From: Pseudomonas sp. GM49
Lineage (GTDB): Bacteria; Pseudomonadota; Gammaproteobacteria; Pseudomonadales; Pseudomonadaceae
DNA: 49,223 nucleotides
Assembly: GCF_000282355.1 (NCBI RefSeq)
Contig: NZ_AKJL01000262.1
Coordinates: 1-49,223 of the forward strand
Reading direction: 5' to 3'
Made by a program: the position numbers and the translations under genes. Of this stretch, positions 8,958 to 17,520 are shown in pieces. The number at the start of each line of letters is the position of its first letter. Position 1 is the first letter of the stretch. The notes under the pieces were generated by a model that was not told the DNA's origin, made no database searches, and saw only the letters and a program-made list of their open reading frames with translations.

Positions 8958-9743
8958 TCAGCGCGCCTTTGCCAGTTCGCGTAAAAACTGCAGGGCTTCG
9001 GTGGCCAGCGGTTGATACTGATTAATGATGTCCGCCAGCCCGACCCAGACGATAAACAGCCCGAGCACCAGGGTCAGCGGGAAGCCGATAGAGAAGATGT
9101 TCAGCTGCGGCGCGGCGCGGGTCATCACGCCAAACGCGATGTTGACCACCAGCAGCGCGGTGATCGCCGGCAGCACCAGCAACAGCGCCGCGCCGAGCAC
9201 CCAGCCGAGTTTGCCGGCCAGCTCCCAGAAATGATTGACCATCAGGCCGCTACCGACGGGCAACGTGGTGAAGCTTTCGGTGAGCACCTCAAACACCACC
9301 AGATGGCCGTTCATGGCCAGGAACATCAGTGTCACCAGCATCGTGAAGAACTGCCCGATCACCGCTACCGATACACCGTTGGTTGGGTCGACCATCGAGG
9401 CGAAACCCATGCCCATCTGGATCGCGACAATCTGCCCCGCCACCACGAAAGCCTGGAAAAACAGCTGCAGGGAGAAACCCAGTATCGCGCCCACAAGTAT
9501 CTGCTCGGCAATCAGCAGCAGCCCGCTCAAATCCAGCGCGCTCACTGGCGGCATGGGTGGCAGGTTCGGTGCGATGACCACGGTGATGGCAAGGGCGAAA
9601 TACAGTCGGATGCGCTTGGGGACCAGGGCGGTGCCAAACACCGGCATGACCATCAGCAAGGCGCCGACGCGGAACAGCGGCAACATGAACGTCGCGACCC
9701 AGGTACTTATCTGGGTATCCGTCAACTGCAGCAGCGAGGACAT
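8958..9743 (-). CDS. fliR: Flagellar export gate protein FliR
   Basis: FliR is an inner-membrane protein of the export gate, forming the pore complex with FliP and FliQ. The 261-residue sequence is strongly hydrophobic with several membrane helices, such as MLPLFRVGALLMVMPVFG near the N-terminus and LGAALLLVLPAITALLVVNIAFG near residue 190. The length agrees with the family. It is three bases from fliQ upstream and three from flhB downstream, consistent with a single transcript. Confidence 0.95.
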   Translation of the reverse strand: MSSLLQLTDTQISTWVATFMLPLFRVGALLMVMPVFGTALVPKRIRLYFALAITVVIAPNLPPMPPVSALDLSGLLLIAEQILVGAILGFSLQLFFQAFVVAGQIVAIQMGMGFASMVDPTNGVSVAVIGQFFTMLVTLMFLAMNGHLVVFEVLTESFTTLPVGSGLMVNHFWELAGKLGWVLGAALLLVLPAITALLVVNIAFGVMTRAAPQLNIFSIGFPLTLVLGLFIVWVGLADIINQYQPLATEALQFLRELAKAR

Positions 9744-9746
9744 GGC

Positions 9747-10016
9747 TTAGCCGATGACCTGCGGAATGCTGCCGTACAACTGCTGGATGTATTCCATGAA
9801 AGTCTGCACCAGCCACGGCCCGGCAACGATCAGCGTCACCAACATCACCAACAGACGCGGCAGGAAACTGAGGGTCTGTTCGTTAATCTGGGTGGCCGCC
9901 TGGAACATGGCCACCAACAGCCCCACCAGCAAACTTGGAATCACCAGCACGGCAACCATCAAAGTGGTCAGCCACAGCGCTTCACGAAAGATGTCGACCG
10001 CAACTTCTGGCGTCAT
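9747..10016 (-). CDS. fliQ: Flagellar export gate protein FliQ
   Basis: FliQ is a small two-helix membrane subunit of the flagellar export gate. The 89-residue protein has two hydrophobic spans, about 15-38 ([20 protein letters not shown]) and 53-75, separated by the polar loop [16 protein letters not shown] typical of the family. The start overlaps the fliP stop by four bases (ATGA), so translation is probably coupled. Confidence 0.95.
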   Translation of the reverse strand: MTPEVAVDIFREALWLTTLMVAVLVIPSLLVGLLVAMFQAATQINEQTLSFLPRLLVMLVTLIVAGPWLVQTFMEYIQQLYGSIPQVIG

Positions 10017-10771
10017 GGCGAGACACCGCCGAAGCTGCTGGCCAGAGTGCCGATGATCAGCGCCCAGCCATCCACCAGCACGAACAACATGATCTTGAAC
10101 GGCAGGGAAATGATCAGCGGCGACAGCATCATCATACCCATGGCCATCAACACACTGGCCACGACCAGGTCGATGATCAGGAACGGAATGAAGATCATGA
10201 AGCCGATCTGGAACGCCGTTTTCAGCTCGGAGGTCACGAAGGCCGGCACCAGGATGGTCAGCGGTGCCTGATCCGGCGTCGCGATGTCAGTACGCTTGGA
10301 CAGGCGCATGAACAGCTCCAGATCGCTGGTGCGGGTCTGGGCGAGCATGAAGTCCTTGATCGGCACCTGCGCCTTGGCAACCGCATCCTGGGCCGTCAGT
10401 TTTTCCGCCAGATACGGCTGCAGGGCGTCCTGGTTCACACGGTCGAACACCGGCGCCATGATGAACAGGGTCAGGAACAACGCCATGCCGGTGAGGATCT
10501 GGTTCGACGGTGTCTGCTGCAGGCCCAGGGCCTGGCGCAGGATCGAGAAGACAATGATGATCCGGGTGAAGCTGGTCATCAGCATGACAAACGCCGGGAT
10601 AAAACTCAGCGCGGTCATGATCAGCAGGATTTGCAGGCTGACCGAGTATTCCTGCGCACCCTGTGCATTGGTGCCCAGGGTGATGGCCGGGATCGACAGC
10701 GGATCGGCGGCGAATGCCAGCGGTGCGGCCAGCATCAGGGTCAGCGTCAAGACGATGCGTAGCGCACCCAT
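10013..10771 (-). CDS. fliP: Flagellar export gate protein FliP
   Basis: FliP is the core pore subunit of the flagellar export gate. The 252-residue precursor has a cleavable signal peptide (residues 1-21, [20 protein letters not shown] then Ala). The mature part includes [26 protein letters not shown] helices and the conserved [14 protein letters not shown] segment. It overlaps fliO by one base (TAATG) and fliQ by four bases. Confidence 0.96.
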   Translation of the reverse strand: MGALRIVLTLTLMLAAPLAFAADPLSIPAITLGTNAQGAQEYSVSLQILLIMTALSFIPAFVMLMTSFTRIIIVFSILRQALGLQQTPSNQILTGMALFLTLFIMAPVFDRVNQDALQPYLAEKLTAQDAVAKAQVPIKDFMLAQTRTSDLELFMRLSKRTDIATPDQAPLTILVPAFVTSELKTAFQIGFMIFIPFLIIDLVVASVLMAMGMMMLSPLIISLPFKIMLFVLVDGWALIIGTLASSFGGVSP

Positions 10772-11226
10772 TACTTCTTATCCTTCTGATCTTTACCCAG
10801 CATCTCCAGCAGGCGCTGGGCAAATTCCGGCGTCGGCTTTTCGGCACTCGGCACCTGCACCGGCTCCTTGAGGACGTGCAGCGCAGTGATGCTGCCAGGG
10901 CTCAGGCCTAGCAAAATCTGCTCATTGCCGACCTGCACCAGCATCAGGCGGTCGCGAGGCCCCAGCGCTCGGGAGCCGACAATCTCGATCACCTGCCCTT
11001 TGCCAGCCGGACCGGCCTGCTGGACCCGACGCAGCAGCCAGGCGAGGAGGAAGATCAGCCCCAGCACCAGCAGCAATCCGAACACCAGTTGCGTCAGTTG
11101 ACCAGCCACACCGCTGCTCACCGCAGGCACAGCAGCCGTGGTCGCCGTGGCGACCGGCTCGGCCCCCAGCACCCTGAACGGCATGGCCAGCGCGGCCCCC
11201 AGCAAAGCCCCTAGAACCTTTTTCAC
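10771..11226 (-). CDS. fliO: Flagellar biosynthesis protein FliO
   Basis: FliO helps assemble the FliP pore ring. The 151-residue protein has a signal-like N-terminus ([21 protein letters not shown]), one strong membrane helix at about 48-67 ([18 protein letters not shown]) and a short basic cytoplasmic domain with [20 protein letters not shown]. FliO is poorly conserved in sequence, but this pattern, its length and its place between fliN and fliP leave little doubt. The gene begins directly after the fliN stop. Confidence 0.93.
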   Translation of the reverse strand: MKKVLGALLGAALAMPFRVLGAEPVATATTAAVPAVSSGVAGQLTQLVFGLLLVLGLIFLLAWLLRRVQQAGPAGKGQVIEIVGSRALGPRDRLMLVQVGNEQILLGLSPGSITALHVLKEPVQVPSAEKPTPEFAQRLLEMLGKDQKDKK

Positions 11227-11673
11227 TCAGCGCAGCTTCTTGATGCGTTCGCTTGGGCTGATCACGTCCGTCAGGCGGATGCCGAACTTCTCGTTGACCA
11301 CCACCACTTCGCCGTGGGCGATGAGCGTGCCATTGACCAGCACGTCCAGCGGCTCGCCGGCCAGGCGATCCAGCTCGATCACCGAACCCTGGTTCAGTTG
11401 CAACAGGTTGCGAATGTTGATGTCGGTGCTGCCCACTTCCATGGAAATCGACACCGGGATATCGAGGATCACGTCCAGGTTCGGGCCTTCGAGGCTGACC
11501 GGATCGTTGTTTCTCGGCACACTGCCGAACTCTTCCATGGGCAGGCGGTTGGACGCGGAACTGCCGGAATCGGCGGCCAGCAAGGCGTCGATGTCGGCCT
11601 GCCCGGCATCACCGGTTTCTTCCAGGGCCGCTGCCCACTCATCGGCCAGAGCCTGGTCGTCTTGCGTGTTCAT
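11227..11673 (-). CDS. fliN: Flagellar motor switch protein FliN
   Basis: FliN forms the lower part of the C-ring and helps dock export substrates and bind CheY. The 148-residue protein has a variable acidic N-terminal half and the conserved C-terminal SpoA-type domain (about 65-145, including LDVILDIPVSISMEVGST and INIRNLLQLNQGSVIELDR). I chose the ATG at 11673 (MNTQDDQALADEW), which has GAGG eleven bases upstream. An in-frame TTG at 11697 would add eight residues and read through that ribosome site. fliM ends 66 bases upstream. Confidence 0.95.
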   Translation of the reverse strand: MNTQDDQALADEWAAALEETGDAGQADIDALLAADSGSSASNRLPMEEFGSVPRNNDPVSLEGPNLDVILDIPVSISMEVGSTDINIRNLLQLNQGSVIELDRLAGEPLDVLVNGTLIAHGEVVVVNEKFGIRLTDVISPSERIKKLR

Positions 11674-11739
11674 ATTGTCAGTGTCCTCGGCGAGCAAAAA
11701 TTCAGAATTCGGTTAATCGCGAATGGGTACGAGCGTCGG

Positions 11740-12708
11740 TCAACGGCGCTCGATCGGCTCGATCACTTGCAACGCCAGGTTGCCCTTGTGCGAGCCCATC
11801 TTGACCTTGAAGGCCGGCACGCCGTTGGCGCGCATGATCATGTCTTCCGGCATATCGACCGGGATCACATCCCCCGGCTGCATGTGCAGGATGTCGCGCA
11901 GACGCAACTGACGACGGGCCACCGTTGCACCGATCGGCACGTCGACGTCCAGCACGTCCTGGCGCAGGGCGTTGACCCAGCGCTCGTCCTGGTCGTCGAG
12001 GTCCGACTGGAAGCCGGCGTCGAGCATTTCGCGCACTGGCTCGATCATCGAGTACGGCATGGTCACGTGCATGTCGCCGCCACCGCCATCGAGTTCGATG
12101 TGGAAGGTCGATACCACAATGGCTTCGCTCGGCCCGACGATGTTGGCCATGGCCGGGTTCACTTCCGAGTTGATGTACTCGAAATTGACTTCCATGATCG
12201 CCTGCCAGGCTTCCTTCAAATCGACGAACGCCTGCTCCAGCACCATGCGCACCACACGCAGTTCGGTTGGCGTGAACTCACGCCCTTCGATCTTGGCGTG
12301 CCGGCCGTCACCACCGAAGAAATTGTCCACCAGCTTGAACACCAGCTTGGCGTCGAGGATGAACAGCGCAGTGCCGCGCAAGGGTTTGATCTTGACCAGA
12401 TTGAGACTGGTCGGCACGTACAGCGAGTGCACGTATTCGCCGAACTTCATCACCTGCACACCGCCGACCGCCACGTCTGCCGAACGACGCAGCATGTTGA
12501 ACATGCTGATGCGGGTATAGCGGGCGAAACGCTCGTTGATCATTTCCAGGGTCGGCATGCGTCCACGGACGATGCGATCCTGGCTGGTCAGGTCATAGCT
12601 TTTGACGGTGCCGGGTTCGGCAGCGTTTTCGGTCTCTACCAGACCGTCGTCGACGCCATGCAGCAGCGCGTCGATCTCATCCTGGGACAGCAGGTCCTGC
12701 ACGGCCAT
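11740..12708 (-). CDS. fliM: Flagellar motor switch protein FliM
   Basis: FliM is the middle C-ring protein that receives phospho-CheY and reverses rotation. The 322-residue protein starts with the CheY-binding peptide LSQDEIDALL (residues 7-16). A CheC-like middle domain follows, with GGxG-type sequence near GGVQVMKFGEYVHSLYVPTS, then a C-terminal FliN-like domain with RLRDILHMQPGDVIPVDMP. It follows fliL by nine bases and belongs to the fliL-fliM-fliN-fliO-fliP-fliQ-fliR-flhB run. Confidence 0.97.
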   Translation of the reverse strand: MAVQDLLSQDEIDALLHGVDDGLVETENAAEPGTVKSYDLTSQDRIVRGRMPTLEMINERFARYTRISMFNMLRRSADVAVGGVQVMKFGEYVHSLYVPTSLNLVKIKPLRGTALFILDAKLVFKLVDNFFGGDGRHAKIEGREFTPTELRVVRMVLEQAFVDLKEAWQAIMEVNFEYINSEVNPAMANIVGPSEAIVVSTFHIELDGGGGDMHVTMPYSMIEPVREMLDAGFQSDLDDQDERWVNALRQDVLDVDVPIGATVARRQLRLRDILHMQPGDVIPVDMPEDMIMRANGVPAFKVKMGSHKGNLALQVIEPIERR

Positions 12709-12717
12709 GTCGTGTTC

Positions 12718-13221
12718 CTACTGCAGTACGAAATTAGTGAAAAGCAACTGTTCGATCACCACTTTGCCGAGCTCTTTCTGCGCCACTTCCTGCACGCTGG
12801 CGGTGGCTTTCTGCCGCAGCATTTCCTGACCGACCGGCGACGCGAGGGTCGCAAAGTCCTGCCCGGAGAACAGCATGACCAGGTTATTGCGGATCACCGG
12901 CATATGGACCTTGAGTGCATCCAGATCCGCCTGGTTACGCCCGAGCATGGTGATGCTCACTTGCATATAGCGCTGGCGACCGTTCTGGTTGAAATTGGCC
13001 ACGAAAGCCGGTGCCATCGACTCGAAAATCGCTGGCTGCTTGCCGACAGGACCGGTTTGCGCCACGTCGGCGGCAGGCTTGCTCTGAGCGCTATGCATGA
13101 AGTACCAGGTCGCCCCCACAGACACACCGATCGCCAGCAGCAGGGCCACCACGATCACGATAATCAGCTTGAGTTTGCCTTTGGTTGCGGGGTCTTTTAC
13201 TGCTGCGTCGCTCTTCGCCAT
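12718..13221 (-). CDS. fliL: Flagellar basal body-associated protein FliL
   Basis: FliL surrounds the stator and supports torque. The 167-residue protein has a short Lys-rich cytoplasmic tail, one membrane helix at about 19-41 (IIVIVVALLLAIGVSVGATW), and a periplasmic domain with SITMLGRNQADLDALKVHMP and the C-terminal LLFTNFVLQ. It is the first gene of its operon, with a sigma-54 promoter about 50 bases upstream (13272-13287). Confidence 0.95.
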   Translation of the reverse strand: MAKSDAAVKDPATKGKLKLIIVIVVALLLAIGVSVGATWYFMHSAQSKPAADVAQTGPVGKQPAIFESMAPAFVANFNQNGRQRYMQVSITMLGRNQADLDALKVHMPVIRNNLVMLFSGQDFATLASPVGQEMLRQKATASVQEVAQKELGKVVIEQLLFTNFVLQ

Positions 13222-13271
13222 GCCAATAATCCGTCACTATTCGGGTTTTCACAGTCGCACGGCAAGGCAAG

Positions 13272-13287
13272 AGCAAGTGTTATGCCA
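13272..13287 (-). promoter_or_regulatory. Sigma-54 type promoter of fliL
   Basis: On the minus strand the element reads TGGCATAACACTTGCT, one base away from the TGGCAC-N5-TTGCT consensus and with GG-N10-GC spacing. The predicted start site near 13261 leaves a leader of about 40 bases before fliL. RpoN/FleQ dependence is inferred. Confidence 0.85.
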
Positions 13288-13343
13288 GAAATGTCGGGGG
13301 AGGAATGGGTGGGGATGGCCGCGATTTGAAGAATCGCTGCAAC

Positions 13344-13440
13344 CCCCTGTGGGAGCGGGCTTGCCCGCGAAGAGGCCGGAACATTCAACATTGATGCTGA
13401 CTGTGCCGACGCCTTCGCGGGCAAGCCCGCTCCCACAGGG
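13344..13440. repeat. REP doublet (REPIN) between fliL and fliK
   Basis: Inverted copies with core GGGAGCGGGCTTGCCCGCG lie at about 13344-13373 and 13411-13440. This is a different REP sequence class from the one between flhA and flhB: the stem is GCGGGC/GCCCGC rather than GCGAGC/GCTCGC. It lies between the fliL promoter and the fliK stop codon. Confidence 0.9.
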
Positions 13441-13455
13441 TTTCTGCTGTGTTCG

Positions 13456-14814
13456 TCAGGCGTAGTAATCGACCGCGCTGGAGCCGATCACGCTGGTGGT
13501 ATTGGCAGCCACCTCAGCGATGCCCGGGGCCATGTCGTCATCCATTGAATCGAGGCGACCGCGGCTGGTGCTGGTCCGCCCGCTTTGACTTTGCCGTGCT
13601 TGTTCCTGGCCCTGTTGCGAACCACGGGACTGGTCCGAAACGTTGACATCGACCTGCCCCATGCCCTGCTGCGCAAACATGTCGCGCAAGCGATGGACCT
13701 GCCCATCCAGCGCCTCACGGACACCCGGGTGCGCACTCATGAACGTGACCTGGGTCTGTTGATCGGGAACCATGTTCACCCGAATGTCCAGGCGTCCCAG
13801 CTCGACGGGCTGCAACTGGATGTCCGCGGCCTTGAGATTCGCACTGGACAGGTACATGACCCGGTTCACCACCTCTTCGGTCCAGCCGCTCTGGTGCATG
13901 GCGATCGGCTGGTTCACCGGCAAGGCATTGGCGGTCTTCGGTGTGGCCGCCTGGGTCAGCGCTGCCAGGCGGTTGGCGAAATCATCGACACGGGTGTCGC
14001 TGCTGGCGGACTTGAGATCCTTCAGACCGTCCTCGATCAAGCCGCTGAAAGCCTTGTCGTCGCCCTGGCTGGTGCTGTTCTTGTCGGCCTGAACATCCAG
14101 CATGGTCGCCATGCCAGCGGTAAAGTTTTGCGCCGATGTCAGCTCACCGTCAGCCTGGGCTTGCGCCTGTGTCGCAGCAGCCTTGGGCTGCGCCTGACTG
14201 GTAGCCGATACGTGACCGCTCTGCTCCATCGCCAGGCGTAACGCCGGCAGGGCGTCGAGTGGATCGGCCTCGGGATCGAAGTCCCCGTCAGCGCTGGTCG
14301 GCGCCGGAACGTTTGCAGCCGTGATCGCCGCAGCAACCGGCGCTTCAACCGTTGGCGGCACCGCATCGGCTGTGGCAGGCGCTACTCGCGCCGGCACCAC
14401 TGGCTGTATGGCTTGCTGCGATGCAGGATCAAGCGCCGGATCGACCGGCGCGGCATCGACGACCTGAGCCGGGCCGGCCTCTGACGCATCATCGCCTGCG
14501 GTCTTGTCGTCAGCCTGCAGCGATTTGTCGGCAGGCAAGGATTTGCCGCCATCGGCAACCACCGGCTCCCCGGCGGCAGACTTGTCGTCGCCAGCGTCGT
14601 TCTTTGCGCCGACACCGCAGGTTTTGTCACGATCAGGCTTGAACGAAGCATCCGCCAACGCATTGGGCTTGTTCTGGGCCTGATTGGCGTAGACATGAGC
14701 GAAGCTTGCGGCCTTGTCCCCGGGCTCAGCGGCCAGTGCCGGAGGATTGGCGGACGCCGCTTGAGTCTTGGCCTGCCTGGAGGCCTGAAGCAGAATATTG
14801 GGGGTAACGGGCAT
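13456..14814 (-). CDS. fliK: Hook-length control protein FliK
   Basis: FliK is exported during hook growth, measures hook length and triggers the FlhB specificity switch. The 452-residue protein has a long Ala/Asp/Pro-rich, poorly conserved N-terminal region (about 1-290). The conserved C-terminal switch domain (about 300-400) includes NLKAADIQLQPVELGRLDIR and FMSAHPGVREALD. The tail is rich in Ser, Gln and Arg. It has its own sigma-54 promoter at 14865-14880 and is flanked by a REP doublet. The variable N-terminus makes exact domain edges uncertain. Confidence 0.95.
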   Translation of the reverse strand: MPVTPNILLQASRQAKTQAASANPPALAAEPGDKAASFAHVYANQAQNKPNALADASFKPDRDKTCGVGAKNDAGDDKSAAGEPVVADGGKSLPADKSLQADDKTAGDDASEAGPAQVVDAAPVDPALDPASQQAIQPVVPARVAPATADAVPPTVEAPVAAAITAANVPAPTSADGDFDPEADPLDALPALRLAMEQSGHVSATSQAQPKAAATQAQAQADGELTSAQNFTAGMATMLDVQADKNSTSQGDDKAFSGLIEDGLKDLKSASSDTRVDDFANRLAALTQAATPKTANALPVNQPIAMHQSGWTEEVVNRVMYLSSANLKAADIQLQPVELGRLDIRVNMVPDQQTQVTFMSAHPGVREALDGQVHRLRDMFAQQGMGQVDVNVSDQSRGSQQGQEQARQSQSGRTSTSRGRLDSMDDDMAPGIAEVAANTTSVIGSSAVDYYA

Positions 14815-14864
14815 GAAACGGTCTCCGCTGCACGGGGCTCGTAAGTACAGTTGGATGAATTAAC

Positions 14865-14880
14865 TGCAAAGGTCGAGCCA
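14865..14880 (-). promoter_or_regulatory. Sigma-54 type promoter of fliK
   Basis: On the minus strand it reads TGGCTCGACCTTTGCA, one mismatch from TGGCAC-N5-TTGCA with correct GG-N10-GC spacing. The predicted start site near 14853 gives a leader of about 40 bases. It lies in the 100-base gap between hptB and fliK, so fliK need not depend on readthrough from the hsbA-hsbR-hptB transcript. Confidence 0.85.
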
Positions 14881-14914
14881 GTTTCACTCGAAGGAGATCA
14901 AACGCAGCGAGTAC

Positions 14915-15265
14915 TCAGATTTTCGCCGGGCAACGCTGTCGTTCAGCTTCGTACAGAGGTCGGATTCCGGCGAATTCGCGGTCGATTTCACGGACCAGTT
15001 CCTGAACGGCGGCCCATGGCAAATCCTTGGCCTGCAGTTCAAGTTGATGGCATAGCTCGGTCAGCCTGAGTGCGCCCATGTTGCTGCCGCTGCCTTTGAA
15101 GCTATGGGCGGTTTCAACGAGCAGTGCGGCACTGTCAGCCGTTCTCAGGACTTTCAGGCGCTCTTCGGAATCCGCAAGAAAGACATCCAGCAGATCCGGA
15201 TAGGCGTCTTCCATCACTTCCTGCAATGCACTCAGTACGTCGCGATCCACATGTGTGTCGTCCAC
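14915..15265 (-). CDS. hptB: Histidine phosphotransfer protein HptB
   Basis: This 116-residue protein is a stand-alone Hpt domain. The phospho-acceptor is His54 in ETAHSFKGSGSNMG, followed by helix LRLTELCHQLELQAKD. In P. aeruginosa, HptB passes phosphate from hybrid sensor kinases to the receiver of HsbR. Adjacency to an HsbR-type gene and an HsbA-type gene supports that assignment. It begins 30 bases after the hsbR stop in the same direction, and fliK follows after 100 bases. No cognate hybrid kinase is in the window. Confidence 0.88.
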   Translation of the reverse strand: MDDTHVDRDVLSALQEVMEDAYPDLLDVFLADSEERLKVLRTADSAALLVETAHSFKGSGSNMGALRLTELCHQLELQAKDLPWAAVQELVREIDREFAGIRPLYEAERQRCPAKI

Positions 15266-15295
15266 TTGTTCACTCCTTGATCAAGAATGCGCGGA

Positions 15296-17002
15296 TTATG
15301 CCTGAGCCTCCCAGACAAACTCCACGCGTGCACTTCGACCATCGTCGGTCCAGCGGGCATTACGCCCCAATTGGCGGATCAGACTGACCCCACGCCCCGA
15401 CAGGCGGATGTCATCCACAGGCCTTGCCATCACCCGCTCGACATCAAAACCCTTGCCGCTGTCTTCGATGTGAATCGTCAGGCAACCACCGTCGTCTGTT
15501 GGCGCCACCTGCAAATGCAACCGGACATAGCCTTCCTGCAGCTCGTCCAGCCGGGTATTGCGCTCTTGATAATACCGCGCAAACCCCGAGGCATCGCGCT
15601 TGAGGTTCGAATCCAGCCCCAGTACGCCATGCTCCAGCGCATTGGAATAGAGTTCCGCCAGCACACTGTAGAGCGCTCCGCTCTGCGCCCGAAGGCCATG
15701 GACCTCAAGCAGCAACTGCAACAGGTAGGGTAATGGATTGAAACGCTTGAGCGTCGCGGCGCGAAACTCGAAACTCACCGACCAGTCCAGCGGACAGGAC
15801 TGGCCGCTGTCGGAATAGACCAATGCCGGCGGAGTGATCTGCGCCGGCTCCAGCAAGCTGATTTCGACCATGCTGACATCGTCGCGCGCTTCTCCGCCGA
15901 AATGACGCAGCGCTTGCTCGATCTCTTCGAACAGCGCACCCGGCTGGCGATTGGCGGCAAACACCTGCTGCAATCGCTGCACGCCAAACAACTGATCATT
16001 GGCGTCGCAAGTGTCGATCACGCCATCAGACAGGAGAAACACCCGATCCCCGAGCGCCATGGGAAACACCTCGGTACGCTCATCGAAGGATTCCGGGCTC
16101 AGCACCCCCAAAGGCAGGTGCCGCGCCGGCAGAGGCGTGCGCTCACCACTGGCTATGCGATGCAGGTAACCATCCGGCATTCCGCCGTTCCAGACTTCCA
16201 CCGAACGGCGCTGAAAACTCAGGCACAACAACGTGGCACAACAGAACATGTCCACCGGCAGGATGCGCTTGAGCTTGGCATTCATCTCGCGCAGGGTTTC
16301 TGCCAGGCCGTAACCCTTGGCGGTCATCCCGTAAAAGGCTTCGGCCAAGGGCATGGCACCCACCGCCGCCGGCAAGCCGTGGCCGGTGAAGTCGCCCAGC
16401 AGCACGTGCATGTCTCCGGCCGGCGTGAACGCGGCCAGCAACAGGTCGCCGTTGAACAGCGCATAGGGCGATTGCAGATAACGGATATTCGGAGCGGCAG
16501 TCAGGCAGCCGGAGTGCGCCACCTTGTCGAAAACAGCCTTGGCCACGCGCTGCTCGTTGAGCAGGTAGTCGTGATGCCTGGCGATCTGGTCACGCTGTTG
16601 CAGCACGGTATCCTGCAGCCGCCGCAAGCGATCCATGGCCTTGATCTTGGCAGCGAGGATCACCTGGTTATAGGGTTTCGCCAGAAAGTCGTCACCGCCG
16701 ACCTCCAGACAACGGGCCAGGGCTTCGCTTTCGGACAACGATGTGAGGAAGATGATCGGCACCAGGGTTTCCCCGGCCAGGACCTTGATTTGCCGGGCCG
16801 CCTCGAAACCGTCCATGACCGGCATCATCGCATCCATCAACACCATGTGCGGTTGTTGCTGGCGAAACGCGTCGACCGCTTCGATGCCGTTGGCCGCCGT
16901 CAGCACTTCGTGCCCCTGGCGGCGCAGGATGCTCGACAACAGCAGGCGATCGGCGGCGCTGTCCTCGGCAATCAGGATCGTCAGCGGCTCCAGTGGCTGC
17001 AT
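15296..17002 (-). CDS. hsbR: Response regulator phosphatase/anti-sigma kinase HsbR
   Basis: This 568-residue protein has three parts. A receiver occupies residues 1-120 (Glu13/Asp14, phospho-acceptor Asp57 in MVLMDAMMPVMDG, Lys in LAKPYNQ). A PP2C/SpoIIE-type serine phosphatase domain lies at about 180-390 (GDFTGHGLPAAVGAMPLAE, LLSDGVID). A C-terminal HATPase serine-kinase domain is at about 425-568 (YSNALEHGVLGLD, HIEDSGKGFDVE). In P. aeruginosa, HsbR phosphorylates or dephosphorylates HsbA according to its HptB-controlled receiver state. I chose the ATG at 17002 (MQPLEPLTILIAEDS). A TTG at 17011, overlapping the hsbA stop, would add three residues. Neither has a strong ribosome site. Confidence 0.9.
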   Translation of the reverse strand: MQPLEPLTILIAEDSAADRLLLSSILRRQGHEVLTAANGIEAVDAFRQQQPHMVLMDAMMPVMDGFEAARQIKVLAGETLVPIIFLTSLSESEALARCLEVGGDDFLAKPYNQVILAAKIKAMDRLRRLQDTVLQQRDQIARHHDYLLNEQRVAKAVFDKVAHSGCLTAAPNIRYLQSPYALFNGDLLLAAFTPAGDMHVLLGDFTGHGLPAAVGAMPLAEAFYGMTAKGYGLAETLREMNAKLKRILPVDMFCCATLLCLSFQRRSVEVWNGGMPDGYLHRIASGERTPLPARHLPLGVLSPESFDERTEVFPMALGDRVFLLSDGVIDTCDANDQLFGVQRLQQVFAANRQPGALFEEIEQALRHFGGEARDDVSMVEISLLEPAQITPPALVYSDSGQSCPLDWSVSFEFRAATLKRFNPLPYLLQLLLEVHGLRAQSGALYSVLAELYSNALEHGVLGLDSNLKRDASGFARYYQERNTRLDELQEGYVRLHLQVAPTDDGGCLTIHIEDSGKGFDVERVMARPVDDIRLSGRGVSLIRQLGRNARWTDDGRSARVEFVWEAQA

Positions 17003-17007
17003 GGTAA

Positions 17008-17313
17008 TCAACTGATGTCGAACAGCTTGTCGAAGTTGGAAATGGCGAGGATTTTGCGCACGTCGATACTGCTGTTGACGACGCGCACATCGGAGTCGTC
17101 GCCACCGGCGTGATCACGCAACAGTAGCAGCATGCCCAACGCAGAGCTGTCGAGATAGGTCGCGTCTTTGAGATCCACTACGATGGAGTCGGGTTTTTTG
17201 TCGAGTCGCTCATAGGACTCACGAAACTCCTGATGCTTGCCGAAATCGAAACGCCCCTTGACCGATATCGTCAGCTTTTGCCCATCGGGTGAGACTTCTG
17301 TAACAACTGGCAT
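17008..17313 (-). CDS. hsbA: STAS-domain anti-sigma factor antagonist HsbA
   Basis: The 101-residue protein is a single STAS domain. The phosphorylatable Ser56 lies in TYLDSSALGMLLLL, as in SpoIIAA-type antagonists. In P. aeruginosa, unphosphorylated HsbA binds the anti-sigma factor FlgM and frees FliA for flagellar genes. The phosphorylated form binds the diguanylate cyclase HsbD instead. That function is known for the family and inferred here. It is the first gene of hsbA-hsbR-hptB. AAGGAAG lies just before its ATG, and a 10-base palindrome CTTGTACAAG is at 17344-17353 upstream. Confidence 0.9.
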   Translation of the reverse strand: MPVVTEVSPDGQKLTISVKGRFDFGKHQEFRESYERLDKKPDSIVVDLKDATYLDSSALGMLLLLRDHAGGDDSDVRVVNSSIDVRKILAISNFDKLFDIS

Positions 17314-17343
17314 GTCATGGCTTCCTTGTCATTGGTAAACCTG

Positions 17344-17353
17344 CTTGTACAAG
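17344..17353. promoter_or_regulatory. Palindrome upstream of hsbA (possible operator)
   Basis: CTTGTACAAG is a perfect 10-base palindrome about 31 bases before the hsbA start codon. On the minus strand TTGCCC and TAAACC, 17 bases apart, form a weak sigma-70-like pair just upstream of it. The binding protein, if any, is unknown. Confidence 0.3.
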
Positions 17354-17411
17354 GTTTAGCAGTTGGTAGAGGTTGGGGCAAGGCTGGAAATATGCGGAGT
17401 CAGCGAGATCG

Positions 17412-17497
17412 CTTTCGCGGGCAAGCCACGCTCCCACAGGATTTGCGCCATTTCAAAGTAGGCGAAAAACCTGTGGGAGCGTGGCTTGCCCGCGATG
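17412..17497. repeat. REP doublet (REPIN), variant class, between hsbA and fliJ
   Basis: Inverted copies with core GGGAGCGTGGCTTGCCCGCG lie at 17413-17440 and 17470-17497. Compared with the class at 13344, each copy carries GCGTGGC where the other has GCGGGC. That leaves one unpaired base in each small stem, yet the two arms match each other. It occupies the gap between the fliJ stop and the hsbA promoter region. Confidence 0.85.
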
Positions 17498-17520
17498 AAC
17501 GATAACGCGGTCTACCTGAT

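Noticed and set aside
11314..13329. A 671-codon open frame on the plus strand opposite fliN, fliM and fliL
   Set aside because: It spans three well-recognised genes on the other strand, has a His/Arg/Gln-rich shadow composition and crosses gene borders. It is a by-product of GC-rich codon use.
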